Source: Stappia sediminis (lineage in GTDB: Bacteria > Pseudomonadota > Alphaproteobacteria > Rhizobiales > Stappiaceae). Taken from it: DNA of 64,000 nt. How positions within the stretch are numbered: position 1 is the first letter of the stretch; the number at the start of each line of letters is the position of its first letter. The DNA lies in NCBI RefSeq assembly GCF_009826895.1, contig NZ_WUMV01000007.1:432370-496369 (forward strand), written 5' to 3'. The translations under genes were made by a program, and so were the position numbers. Positions 28,261 to 40,500 of this stretch are shown one piece after another. The notes beneath the pieces were generated by a model. The model worked only from the letters and a program-made list of their open reading frames with translations. It searched no databases and had not been told where the DNA came from.

Positions 28261-29577
28261 TCACTCTTCCCTGAACGCATGTGCGACCTGGTCAAGCAGC
28301 GGCTTGACAAGATAGGAAAGCACGGTGCGTTCCTTCGTGGCGATGAAGGTTTCGACCGGCATGCCGGGCACGAGCCTGTTGTCGCCGAGCTTGGCGAGTT
28401 CTGCAGGATCGATTGCAAGCCGCGCGGTGTAGAAGGAAAGCCTTGTCGCCTCGTCGACCGCGTGGTCGGCGGAAAGCGTGACGATCCTCGCCGTCAGCTC
28501 CGGCGTCGTGCGCTGGTCGAAGCTCGGCAGGCGCACGCTCGCCGCCTGTCCGGGGTAGAGAAGATCGATATCCGTTGGTGCGACCTGCGCCTCGATGACG
28601 AGAAGATCCTCCTTCGGCACGATCTGCATCAGCACTTCGCCCGGCCCGACGACGCCGCCGACGGTATGCACGGCGAGCTGGTGCACATAGCCGGAACGCG
28701 GTGCGCGGATGTCGACCCGGCGCATGCGGTCTTCGGCGGCGATCTTCTGCTCCTCGAGCCGTGCGAGTTCCGAACGCACCTCCTGCAGCTCCTCCAGCAC
28801 CGACTGGCGGAAGGTGTCGCCAAGGCCGATGATCTGCAGCCGCCGCTCGCCGATCGCCTCGCCCGCGCGCGCGATTTCCGCGATCAGCCCGCCGCGCTCG
28901 CCCTCAAGCCGCGCCCGGTCGCGGCGTAGCGCCGTCACCCGCGTTTCCGGCACAAGGCCTTTTTCCCGCAATTGCATCAGGCCCTTGAGTTCCTCGTCGA
29001 TCAGCGCGATTTCTTCCTGCTTGGCGAGGCGCTGCGCATCCAGCCCATCGATCTGCTTGTCGAACTGGGCGATCTGGTCTTCAAGCTGGTCGATACGGCC
29101 ATCGAGCGAGGCCTTGCGGGCTTCCGCCAGCGCCCTTTGGCCGGAAAGCACGAGGGCGACATCAGGTTCGGCCTCACGCGACACGAGGTCATTCGGAAAG
29201 GCGATGGCCTCCTGTCCGTCCCGCTCGCCGGCAAGCCGGGCATCCTGCGCGCGAAGCTCGGTGAGCTGCTTGCGCACCACGACAAGATTGGCTTCCACCA
29301 CCGTATCGTCGAGCCGCACCAGAAGATCGCCGGCATCGACCGCATCGCCCTCGCGCACGGCGATCTCCCCGACGATGCCGCCTTCCTGATGCTGCACCCG
29401 CTTGGTGTTGGTCTCCACCACGATGGTGCCGCTGGCGATCACCGCGCCGCCGATCTTCGCGATCGCCGCCCAGCCGCCGAGCCCGCCGAAGAGAACCGCG
29501 ATCATGATAGCCCCCGCCAGCGCATGGCGGCGCAGGCTTCCCGTGATAACCCGGCCCTGGTCCTTCGCCTCTCCCAT
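28261..29577 (-). CDS. Type I secretion periplasmic adaptor, HlyD/PrtE family
   Basis: A 438-residue membrane-fusion protein that links the ABC exporter to an outer-membrane TolC channel. One membrane helix lies at residues 20-42, the lipoyl/barrel halves are seen at KRVQHQEGGIVGEIAVREGD and IRAPRSGYVHQLAVHTVGG, and a long coiled-coil hairpin lies between (about residues 100-290). The gene starts 2 bp after the stop of the ABC transporter gene. The RTX protein encoded just upstream is the obvious substrate. No TolC gene is present in the window. The 3' end is duplicated as a stub at 63247. Confidence 0.92.
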   Translation of the reverse strand: MGEAKDQGRVITGSLRRHALAGAIMIAVLFGGLGGWAAIAKIGGAVIASGTIVVETNTKRVQHQEGGIVGEIAVREGDAVDAGDLLVRLDDTVVEANLVVVRKQLTELRAQDARLAGERDGQEAIAFPNDLVSREAEPDVALVLSGQRALAEARKASLDGRIDQLEDQIAQFDKQIDGLDAQRLAKQEEIALIDEELKGLMQLREKGLVPETRVTALRRDRARLEGERGGLIAEIARAGEAIGERRLQIIGLGDTFRQSVLEELQEVRSELARLEEQKIAAEDRMRRVDIRAPRSGYVHQLAVHTVGGVVGPGEVLMQIVPKEDLLVIEAQVAPTDIDLLYPGQAASVRLPSFDQRTTPELTARIVTLSADHAVDEATRLSFYTARLAIDPAELAKLGDNRLVPGMPVETFIATKERTVLSYLVKPLLDQVAHAFREE

Positions 29578-29578
29578 C

Positions 29579-31504
29579 TCACACCACCTTCAACGGCACG
29601 CCGCCCGCGCTACCCGCGCCTGCCTGCCGCGCGGCGGTGGCCTGCGCCGTCACTTCCGCCAGCACCTCCTCCTTCGGCCCGAAGGCGCCCTGGCGTCCAT
29701 CCTTCATGAAGAGGAGCTTGTCGACGGCGGCAACGGCACTCGGGCGGTGCGCGACGATGATGACGATGCTGCCCGCTTCGCGCGCTGACCTAATCGCCTG
29801 AGTGAGCGCCGCATCGCCCTCGGCATCCAGATTGGAGTTCGGCTCATCGAGCACGATCAGGAACGGGTTGCCGTAGAGCGCGCGGGCCAGTGCGACCCGC
29901 TGGCGCTGACCAGCGGAAAGCCGCGCCCCGTTCTCGCCGACCGGCGTGTCGTAGCCTTGCGGAAAACGCGCGATCAGCTCATGCACGTCGGCAAGCCTGG
30001 CTGCGGCAAGCACCGCCTCCGACGACCGGTCCGGATCGAAGCGGGCGATGTTTTCGGCGATCGTTCCCTCAAGCAGCTCCACGTCCTGCGGCAGATAGCC
30101 GATGGAACGGCCGAGCACCGTGCGGTCCCAGTGGTGCATCTCCGATCCGTCGAGGCGGATCTTGCCGCCCGCAAGCGGCCACACACCGACAAGCGCGCGA
30201 ACGAGGCTCGACTTGCCGGATCCTGACGGGCCGATGATGCCGAGCCCTTCGCCTGCCGATAATGAGAAGGCGATCCCCTGCGCCGTCGGCATCTGGGCTG
30301 ACGGCGGGCGCACGGCGGCCTGTGCCACGTCCAAACTGGCGACGGGCACTGGAAGCTCCGTCTCGGGCACCCGTGCACCGTGGCCGGAAAGCGTCACCTT
30401 CAGCCGCGCCAGCGCCTGGCGCGCGGCAAGGAAGGGGCGCCAGTGGGCGACCGCCTGTTCCACCGGCGAAAGCGCCCGCGAGGTGATGATGGAGGCCGCG
30501 ATCATCACGCCGGAAGACGCCTCGTTCTGAAGCACCAGCCAGGCGCCCAAACCCAGCACCGTCGACTGCAGAATAAAACGCAGCGTCTTGATGATCGTAC
30601 CGTAGGTCGCCGCCCGGTCCGCCGCCCTGCGCTGGAGCGCAAGCCACTCCGCGCCATCCGCCTCGAAGCGGTCGCGCAAGGCCTTCAGCATGCCCATGGC
30701 AGCGATCGCCTCGATGCTGGAGCGCCCGGCCTGCACCTGCGCCCCGCGTCTGGCCGAGGCCACGCTCAGCTCCGCCGTCGGCTTGCGCGAGGTCCATTCG
30801 CTCAAGCCCACGAAAGCGCTGATGACGATAGCGCCCGCCACGGCCAGAAGACCCAGATACGGGTGCAGCAGGAACACCAGCCCCAGATAGATCGGCATCC
30901 ACGGCAGGTCGAAGATCGCGACCGGACCGGGGCTTGAAAGGAACTGTCGCAAAAGCTCCAGATCGCGCACCGGCTCGGCCTTTTGGAGCGCCGGCTTTGC
31001 CGCAAGCGAACGCCCCACCGCCGCCTCGAAACTGATGCCGGAAAGGTCCGCGTCGAGCCGCTGTCCGACCCTTGTGAGCATGCGCGAGCGCACCCCGTCC
31101 AGCATCCCCTGGAACAGGTATAGTGCCGCGACCAGAAGCCCGAGCACCACCAGCGTCGGCACGCTGCCGCTCGTCAGCACCCGGTCGTAGACCTGCAGCA
31201 TGAACAAGGGCCCCGTCAGCATCAAAAGGTTGATGACGAGGCTGAACACCCCAACCACCCCGAACGCCGACCGGCAGGTGGAAAGAGCATCCGCGACCGG
31301 CCCTTGTGCGGATGGGCGAGAGGGTTTTGGCGGCGGGGGCGGGTTAGCAGCCGGAGGCTGGTGAGAAGAACGCTCTGCAGCCTTGTTCTGAGCTCGCTGT
31401 TCGTTTGCGGCGCTGCCAGCCTCACGGCCTGTCGTCAGCGCATCCGGCTTGCTCGCGGTCCCGACCTCCCGGGACCGCCTTTCGGCGTCTTCATTCCGCT
31501 CCAT
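29579..31504 (-). CDS. Type I secretion ABC transporter, PrtD family
   Basis: A 641-residue inner-membrane exporter half-transporter. An unusual N-terminal extension of about 80 residues is rich in Pro, Ala and Glu. The membrane domain has about six helices (near residues 80-300). The ATPase domain carries Walker A GPSGSGKSSL near residue 425, signature LSAGQRQRVALARAL near 530, and Walker B LIVLDEPNSNLD. There is no C39 peptidase domain, so substrates are recognised by a C-terminal signal, fitting the RTX protein encoded 9 bp upstream. It is coupled to hlyD downstream. Confidence 0.93.
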   Translation of the reverse strand: MERNEDAERRSREVGTASKPDALTTGREAGSAANEQRAQNKAAERSSHQPPAANPPPPPKPSRPSAQGPVADALSTCRSAFGVVGVFSLVINLLMLTGPLFMLQVYDRVLTSGSVPTLVVLGLLVAALYLFQGMLDGVRSRMLTRVGQRLDADLSGISFEAAVGRSLAAKPALQKAEPVRDLELLRQFLSSPGPVAIFDLPWMPIYLGLVFLLHPYLGLLAVAGAIVISAFVGLSEWTSRKPTAELSVASARRGAQVQAGRSSIEAIAAMGMLKALRDRFEADGAEWLALQRRAADRAATYGTIIKTLRFILQSTVLGLGAWLVLQNEASSGVMIAASIITSRALSPVEQAVAHWRPFLAARQALARLKVTLSGHGARVPETELPVPVASLDVAQAAVRPPSAQMPTAQGIAFSLSAGEGLGIIGPSGSGKSSLVRALVGVWPLAGGKIRLDGSEMHHWDRTVLGRSIGYLPQDVELLEGTIAENIARFDPDRSSEAVLAAARLADVHELIARFPQGYDTPVGENGARLSAGQRQRVALARALYGNPFLIVLDEPNSNLDAEGDAALTQAIRSAREAGSIVIIVAHRPSAVAAVDKLLFMKDGRQGAFGPKEEVLAEVTAQATAARQAGAGSAGGVPLKVV

Positions 31505-31513
31505 GTCGAGGTC

Positions 31514-34500
31514 TTACGCGACGAAGCGGAAATCATCCGCGTGCAGTGCGGACAGTTGTATATCCTTCAACGTCACCGAATTCGTGGGATCGATTGTGAT
31601 CACCACATCATCGACGTCCTGCGTGGCCGCGGCCAGAACGTCATTGTAGTCGGAGAAACCGGCCAAACCCTGGAACTCGATCACATCATCCGATGCAGCA
31701 CCGGCCGTGAAGTCGGCAATCGTGTCGTTGCCGTCGCCGCTCTTGAAGATGAAAGTGTCGTCGCCCGCGCCACCAAGGATCCAGTCGTTGCCGGCACCGG
31801 CATCCACTACATCGTCTCCGGATGTCGTTGCGGATTGCTGAGCCAGGGACGAGAGGGTTGCAATATCCCAGATGGTTCCATCCGCGAATTCGATCTCTTC
31901 GACGCCTTGCTCCAAATAACCGCCGAATTGCTCGTCGAGCGTGATCGAGCCGCCATCTGCGAAGTGCAGCACAACATCATCATCATCGCTCGTGATCTGC
32001 GACAGGGTCACCTCTTCAAGGAGGATGTTGCTTCCGAGAGATACACGATCAGCCGCGCCATCATAGTAGGTGTCAATGATCGTATCGTTGCCGTCACCAA
32101 AGCTGTAGACGTAGGTATCGGAACCGTCGAGGCCATTCAGGACATCGTTTCCGGTCCCGCCTTCAAGCGTATCAGCGGTCGTTTCGTAGCCATAGATGGC
32201 GTCATCGCCGGACGTGATCGACTGGGCAAGCGCCAGGGAGCGAAGCACGGTTACATCCCAGACGGTTCCATCCGCGAATGCGACCTCCTCAACGCCACGT
32301 TCCAGATCACCGTAGAACTGTTCGTCGAGCCTGACCGATCCGCCATCGATGAATTGCAGCGTAACATCGTCAAGGTCGCTCGTACTACGCACGACAGTGA
32401 CTTCGCTGGTCAAAATGCCGGCACCAACTTCAAGACGATCTGCAATACCGTCTCTATAGCCATCGGTGATCGTGTCATTGCCGTCACCAATGTTGTAGAT
32501 GTAGGTATCGGAACCGTCGAGGCCATTCAGGACATCGTTTCCGGTCCCGCCTTCAAGCGTATCAGCGGTCGTTTCGTAGCCATAGATGGCGTCATCGCCG
32601 GACGTGATCGACTGGGCAAGCGCCAGGGAGCGAAGCACGGTTACATCCCAGACGGTTCCATCCGCGAATGCGACCTCCTCAACGCCACGTTCCAGATCAC
32701 CGTAGAACTGTTCGTCGAGCCTGACCGATCCGCCATCGATGAATTGCAGCGTAACATCGTCAAGGTCGCTCGTACTGCGCACGACAGTGACTTCGCTGGT
32801 CAAAATGCCGGCACCAAGTTCAAGACGATCTGCAATACCGTCTCTATAGCCATCGGTGATCGTGTCATTGCCGTCACCGAGGTTGTAGATGTAGGTATCG
32901 GAACCGTCGAGGCCATTCAAGGTGTCATCACCCAGCCCGGCTTCCAGCGTATCGTCGGTATCTTCATAGCCGGTAACGGTGTCATCGCCGGCCGTGATCG
33001 ACTGGGCAAGAGTCACGGAGCGGATCATCGCGTCGTCCCAGATGGTTCCATCCGCGAAAGCGATCTCTTCAATCCCGTAGTCGATATTGTAGTAGAATTG
33101 CTCGTTCAGTGTCACCGAACCGCCATCGATGAACTGGAGGGTTAAATCGTCGAAATCGCTCGTGCCACGGACGAAAGTGACCTCACCGATCAGAATGCCC
33201 GCGCCCAGTTCCAGGCGGTCGGCCGATCCGCTGTTATAATCCTCCGTAATCGTGTCATCACCGTCGCCGAAATCGTAAATATAAGTATCCGATCCGCCTT
33301 TCCCGTTGAGGCTGTCGTCTCCGGAAAGGCCGATGATGATCTCATCGGCGGAGGTACCGTTATAGGTGTCGTTGCCGGCAGTTCCAACATAATCAGCTAT
33401 TTCTTGGAGGGACGTCACTGATATATTGACCGTTGCACTGGCGAACGCTTCACCATCGGTAATCGTATATTCGAAGGATGCACCACCAGTGTAACCTGCC
33501 GCTGGCGTAAATATAACATTTCCGTCCTGATTGATTGAAACGGCCCCATTTACGGCATTTTGGACTGAATATACTGTCAATACATCGCCGTCTGGATCTG
33601 AGTCATTCGCAGAAAGCGTCGACGGCGAGATAATTAGTGCCGTATCCTGAACTGCCGTCAAAACACCATCGTCGACGGCCAAAGGCACGTTGTTTAGACT
33701 TCCACCATTCGCAAGTATATCGATCGCACTTCGGTCCCAAACCGTTCCATCTGCAAACTCGATCCGATCGACGCCGCCCGCAAAGCCGGTCAATTGGTTT
33801 TTCAAAGTGATTTGGTCGTTTGTATTCGTAATTGTGAGAATTACGTCTCCATCCGGACCGGTTGCCGTAAGAACCACATCCCCTGGGACGATCCCCGGAC
33901 CAAGTTCTAGGGTATCAATTTCAGCAGATGTATCTTCACCGCCGTCGTTGATCAGGTCCTGCCCATCGCCCAAATCGAAAATGTAAAGATCGTCGCCAAC
34001 GCCGCCTTCCAATTGGTCATCACCAGCCCCGCCTTGGAGAGTATCATTGCCACCTTCTCCCCTGATCCAATTGTTGCCGCTATTTCCAGTCAGCGCGTCG
34101 GCGAATTGGCTGCCCTCAACATTTTCGATGTTCGAATAACTGTCACCTTGGGCGTCTCCACCGGATGCATACGCTGTTTCTAGGTTGATATTTACAGCGG
34201 CACTCGATGACCCATATGCCAACCAATCTTGGCCGTCACCGCCATTCAAGTTGTCTGCGCCCGCGCCACCTTCGAGAACATCGTCACCCAAGCCGCCTAC
34301 AAGCGTGTCCGCACCTGCATTTCCAATAATTTCATTATCAAAGGCGTCTCCAGTCAATTGGTCGTCGAAGATACTGCCCTTGACGTTTTCTATTCCTACA
34401 AATGTATCACCATCCGCATGCCCGCCTGAGGCTAAACCCATTGCGAGATTTATTAGAACCGCCGCATCGGATTGTTGATAGTCCACCCAATCCGAGCCGC

Positions 34501-37500
34501 CCCCGCCATCGAGCGTATCCGCACCTTCGCTTCCAACGAGCGTGTCATCTCCGAACAAGCCATACAAAATGTCATCGCCTGCTCCTCCCGACAAAATATT
34601 ACTTACGTCATTTCCGGTTAAAACATCATTCCCTATGCTACCTTGAATGTTTTCTACGTTGAATATTGTTTCAGAATTTTCCGGATGCCCGATCGTTGAA
34701 GCAGTACCGGATTCAAGACTAACTATCCAAGCTGCAATCGAATAGGCAAAGGTGATCGTGTCTACGCCCGCTCCACCATCATATGTGTCAAGGCCTAAAC
34801 CGCCTTCCAGAACATCATCTCCGGCTCCGCCGTCAAGAACGTCATCTCCGTCCCCTCCGACCAAGATATCGTTGCCGTCTCGACCTAAAAGGTTGTCATC
34901 ACCGGCCTCTCCGAAGATCGTGTCATCATTCAAACTACCTTGAATGTTATTATTCGCGTCACTTCCATAGATTAATCCGTTATTTTCGGTAGATGCATTC
35001 TCATAGTACCGTTGCTCAACGTCAGCGAACGTCCAAATCGTACCGTCGGCGAAGGAAATCTGCTCCAACCCACCCGCATTCGCTCCAGGCACGACGGCGA
35101 GTAAAATCGACCACTGCCCATCGGAAGATTTGAGCGTAAACGAACCGTTCAGGGAACGGTCTACGATCACGGAGTCAGGCGTTATCCCGCCGCCAAAGGC
35201 AAGCGTGTCGAGATCGCTACTCGACCCATTGTCTGAGATGACGTCGTGCCCACTCAGCTCGTCAAACGAATACGTGTCGCTACCGGTCCCACCATCAAGG
35301 CTGTCATCGCCTGCTCCCCCCGCAAGATTGTCATCGGTGTCAAATCCGATGATTTCATCATCACCGTTCGTGCTGGCAACCGACAGGACCAGCGCACGCA
35401 CATCCGACGCACTCAATACAGTTCCGTCTTCGAACTCAATCTGACCGATGGCTGGCTGGTCTGATAGGAACTGCCCTTTGACCAGAACCTCATCCTCATC
35501 AGAGTATTTTATGAGCAAATCAGACGAGTTACCTACGGGTCGGATAAAGCTGACGCTGCCAGTGGTTATCCCTTGTCCAAATATTATTTTGTCGATCGAC
35601 AGGAGACCACCAGTATCCTCAATGAGGTCATGTCCATCGCCTATGTTGAGGAGGTAGCTATCCGCCCCTGCTCCCCCTCGCAGGATATCGTCGCCTGCGG
35701 AACCAGCGAAGACATCGCTGAATACCGACCCGATGATCAAGTCATCACCCGAAGTTGTTTGAGATGCGATATCTTGGGGAACCAAATCGTTCCGGCCCCA
35801 TATCGTGCCGTCTTCGAAAGTGACTTGCTCGATGCCCGCTCCGGTTTGATCCAGTTGCCCCACCAATGTGATGGTTTCACCAGTGCTTGCGATAACCAGC
35901 CTTAGGTCCGATGCGTCAACCTCAGACAATACAACCCGAATGTCTGTGCTTAAAATCCCGGCTCCAAACTTTAGCGCGTCGAAATCCGAAGAACTCCCTC
36001 GATCAACAATTATATCGTTACCGGAGTCTTGGTCATATTCGTATATGTCGGCACCTTCTCCACCGACTAACGTGTCGCTGCCTCCACGCCCATTGAGATG
36101 ATCGTCTCCAATAGTGCCGACCAACTGATTGTCGTCTGCGTTTCCAAAGATTGTTGATTGTCCATCCGCACTCAACAATTCGGATTCGACTAAATCCGAC
36201 ACCGATACGAGCGTGCCATCGGAAAATTGAACCCACTCTACGTCTCTGATGCTCACCCTATCTCCGGTACCGGCAATTTCCAGAACCAAGTAAGAAGAAT
36301 TCGCCTGATCTTGCCGAACTATTATGTCCGACGGATCTATTCCCGGCCCGAATGCGAGGGTATCCGCCTCGACGATCCCACCATCAAAGTAATCGTTCCC
36401 GTCGCCAAGATGGAAGATATAGATATCCGAGCCCCTACCGCCCTCAGCATAGTCATCGCCAACGCCACCACGAATGATATCGTCACCGTTGTCGGCATAG
36501 ATACGGTCATCGCCAGCGCCGGCATCTATGGTTTCGCTTGAAGCGTAGCTGTCGATGTAGTCGTCACCACTCGTTGAGGCCTGATCCACATAACGCTGAT
36601 GAACTTCCGCGATCGTCCAAACAGTGCCATTGTCGAAGGACACATATTCAACATCGCGAATGCTGACCTGATCGGTGGTGCCGGCGATCCTGAGCACGAC
36701 AAAGTTCGTGTTCGTCTCGTCAAGCCTCACTTCGATGTCCGACGGATCTATTCCCGGCCCGAATGCGAGGGTATCGGCTCCGACAATCCCGCCATCAAAG
36801 GCGTCGTTCCCGTCGCCAAGATGGAAAATGTAGGTATCCGAGCCTCCACCGCCCTCGGCATAGTCATCGCCAACGCCACCACGAATGATATCGTCACCGT
36901 TGTCAGCATAGATACGGTCATCGCCAGCGCCGGCATCTATGGTTTCGCTTGAAGCGTAGCTGTCGATGTAGTCGTCACCACTCGTTGAAGCCTGATCCAC
37001 GTAGCGTTGGTGAACTTCCGCGATCGTCCAAACAGTGCCATTGTCGAAGGATACATATTCAACATCGCGAATGCTGACCTGATCGGTGGTGCCGGCGATC
37101 CTGAGCACGACAAAGCTCGTGTTCGTCTCGTCAAGCCTCACTTCGATGACCGACGGATCTATTCCCGGCCCGAATGCGAGGGTATCAGCGCCATTAATCC
37201 CGCCATCAAAGGCATCGTTCCCGTCGCCAAGATGGAAGATATAGGTATCCGAGCCTCCACCGCCCTCGGCATAGTCATCACCAACGCCACCACGAATGAT
37301 ATCGTCACCGTTGTCAGCATAGATACGATCATCGCCAGCGCCGGCATCTATGGTTTCGCTTGAAGCGTAGCTGTCGATGTAGTCGTCACCACTCGTTGAA
37401 GCCTGATCCACGTAGCGTTGGTGAACTTCCGCGATCGTCCAAACAGTGCCATTGTCGAAGGATACATATTCAACATCGCGAATGCTGACCTGATCGGTGG

Positions 37501-40500
37501 TGCCGGCGATCCTGAGCACGACAAAGCTCGTGTTCGTCTCGTCAAGCCTCACTTCGATGTCCGACGGATCTATTCCCGGCCCAAATGCGACGGTATCAGC
37601 GTCATTAATTCCACCATCAAAGGTGTCGATCCCATCGCCGAGGTGGAAAATGTAAGTATCCGAGCCTTCACCGCCCTCGGCATAGTCATCGCCAACGCCG
37701 CCACGAATGATATCGTCGCCGTTGTCGGCATAGATACGATCATCGCCAGCGCCGGTATCTATGGTTTCGCTTGAAGCGTAGCTGTCGATGTAGTCGTCGC
37801 CACCCGATACGTTCTGATTGATATAACGTTGATGAACTTCGGCGGCGGTCCAAACTGTACCGTCATCAAACATCACATACTCAACATCCCTTATGCTAAT
37901 CTGATCAGCGGTGCCGGCAACGCGAAGTACTACGAAGTTCGGGTCTGCCTCATCCACCCCCACTTCAATATCTGAAGGGTCGATATTGCTGATTTTAAGG
38001 GTATCTGTCCCACTGGAACCGTAGAACGCATCATGCCCGTGACTTAGCCCGAATGTATGCGTGTTGTCGCTGGCGTCGCCTTCAAAGTACTGGTTCGAAG
38101 CAGACGATGGCTGGCCACCGTCAGCCAGCGCTAATATGTCATTAGGCAGCCATATAGTGCCGTCATCAAACTCAATTCGCTCCACACCGCCATTCAACCG
38201 CAGTTGATCTTTCAAAAGAATCCACGCCCCGGTAGCAAAAGTCAGATATACACTATTTTGATCCAACGGGTGACGGGTAATCGTAACATCGGCGGGTTGA
38301 ATGCCCGGCTGAATAATCAATACATCGCTGCCTGACTGGTAATAGTAGTCTAGTATGGTGTCGTTACCATCTCCGAGAGAATACAGGTAAGTATCTGCTC
38401 CTTCCCCACCAATCAAAACATCGTCGCCTGCACCACCAGTTAATGTATCGCTTCCCCCGAAACCGGAAAGGCGGTCATCGCCGCCTCCTGCGGAAATGAC
38501 ATCGGCCGTGCCGAAGCCGAGTACATCGTCCTTCGCCTCGCTCGTCCAAGAAGAACGAAGGAAATCGAACAGCGCTTCCTGACTGAGTTCGGTTCCGTCG
38601 TCGAAAACGAAGGTTTCAATGCCTTCGCTGAAATATGCGGAAGCACCGTCTGATATCGTCAACCAGTTGCCATCCGAGAAGCCGATCCTGAGATCGAAAT
38701 CCCGGGTCGAACGGGAAACTGCGATATTCTGGGCCGTAATTCCCGCGCCAAAGACGAGCCTGTCGTCATAGGAATTCGACGACAAATAGCTGTCGATCAG
38801 GACATCACGCCCATCACCCAAGCCGTAGTGATAAGTATCGCTTCCGTCGCCACCGATCAAAACGTCGTCGCCGGAACCGCCGTTTAGCGTATCGTCTCCA
38901 CCATAACCAGTCAGGCGGTCATCGCCGCCTCCTGCGGAAATGACATCGACCGTGCCGAAACCGAGTACATCGTCCTTCGCCTCGCTTGTCCAGTCGGCCC
39001 GTAAGAGATCGAACAGCTCTTCCTGGCTGAGTTCGGTTCCGTCGTCGAAAACGAAGGTTTCAATGCCTTCGCTGAAATATGCGGAAGCACCGTCCGATAT
39101 CGTCAACCAGTTGCCATCCGAGAAGCCGATCCGAAGGTCGAAATCCCGGGTCGAACGGGAAACCGCGATATTCTGAGCCGTAATTCCCGCGCCAAAGACG
39201 AGCCTGTCGTCATAGGAATTCGACGACAAATAGCTGTCGAACAGGACATCACGCCCATCACCCAAGCCGTAGTGATAAGTATCGCTTCCGTCGCCACCGA
39301 TCAAAACGTCGTCGCCGGAACCGCCGTTTAGCGTATCGTCTCCACCATAACCAGTCAGGCGGTCATCGCCGCCTCCTGCGGAAATGACATCGACCGTGCC
39401 GAAACCGAGTACATCGTCCTTCGCCTCGCTTGTCCAGTCGGCCCGTAAGAGATCGAACAGCTCTTCCTGGCTGAGTTCGGTTCCGTCGTCGAAAACGAAG
39501 GTTTCAATGCCTTCGCTGAAATATGCGGAAGCACCGTCCGATATCGTCAACCAGTTGCCATCCGAGAAGCCGATCCGAAGGTCGAAATCCCGGGTCGAAC
39601 GGGAAACCGCGATATTCTGAGCCGTAATTCCCGCGCCAAAGACGAGCCTGTCGTCATAGGAATTCGACGAGTAATAGTCATCGAACAGGACATCACGCCC
39701 GTCACCCAAGCTGTAAAGGTAAGTATCGTTTCCGTCGCCACCGATCAGAACGTCGTCACCGGCTCCGCCGTTTAACGTATCATCCCCGCCGTAACCAGTC
39801 AGGCGGTCATCGCCGGCCTCGGAGGAGATTTCGTCATTTCCTCCCGTCGCAGCTACGTTATCTTTACCAAGCGTCGCAGCGTTGTTAAGAAGCCGCACCC
39901 TCAGGTCATCGGCAGACCAGACGGTTCCATCCGCAAATCGTACTTCGTCGATCGCAAACAACGCACCGCCAATAAACTGATTTCGTATTTCTACCCTGTC
40001 ACCAGTACCCGGTATGCTGAGAACGAACGTATTACTATTATGCGGCGCGATGGATACATGGACATCGGAAGGCGTAATTCCTTCGCCGAAATTGAGGATA
40101 TCAATCCCGGCATCTTCAACAATTACATCCTTCCCATCTCCGAGATTAAATATGTAGTTGTCATTGCCACTCCCACCATCGAGAAGATCGTTCCCTTTTC
40201 CGCCAAGCAATGTGTCATTGCCATCGCCTGAGGAAATTTCCTCGGACGTGTCAAAACCGATTATTGTATCGTCCGCAGCGGAAGAGTTACGGCCCAAGTA
40301 GATCTGGTTTATGTCCGTCAATGATATCGTCGAGCCATCCGCAAATGCGAATATCTCGATACCGTCGCCCCATCCGTTGGAGCGCGTAGCCACGGTAAGC
40401 GCATCGCTCGTCCCGGCAATTGAAATGACCAAAATGCTCGGATCAGCTTGATCTCGCGTAAAATTCAGATCAGTCAGCGCAATATCCGGCCCGAATTCCA

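Larger units (their letters stand above)
25223..28317 (-). repeat. 3.1-kb direct repeat B1: recombinase cassette plus hlyD 3' end
   Basis: This segment is repeated in the same orientation at about 60209-63303. The two run without net length change: start and stop positions of DUF3489, DUF2924 and the recombinase start, and the hlyD stop, are all offset by exactly 34986 bp (for example 27944/62930 and 28261/63247). Identity is high over the cassette and the 317-bp gap to hlyD, and drops within hlyD, where differences are mostly synonymous. Confidence 0.9.

Noticed and set aside
31304..33145. A 613-codon open frame on the plus strand across the RTX gene and the 5' end of the exporter gene
   Set aside because: It lies antisense to clear RTX repeats; its internal repetition only mirrors the DNA repeats of the RTX gene, and it has no recognisable domain.
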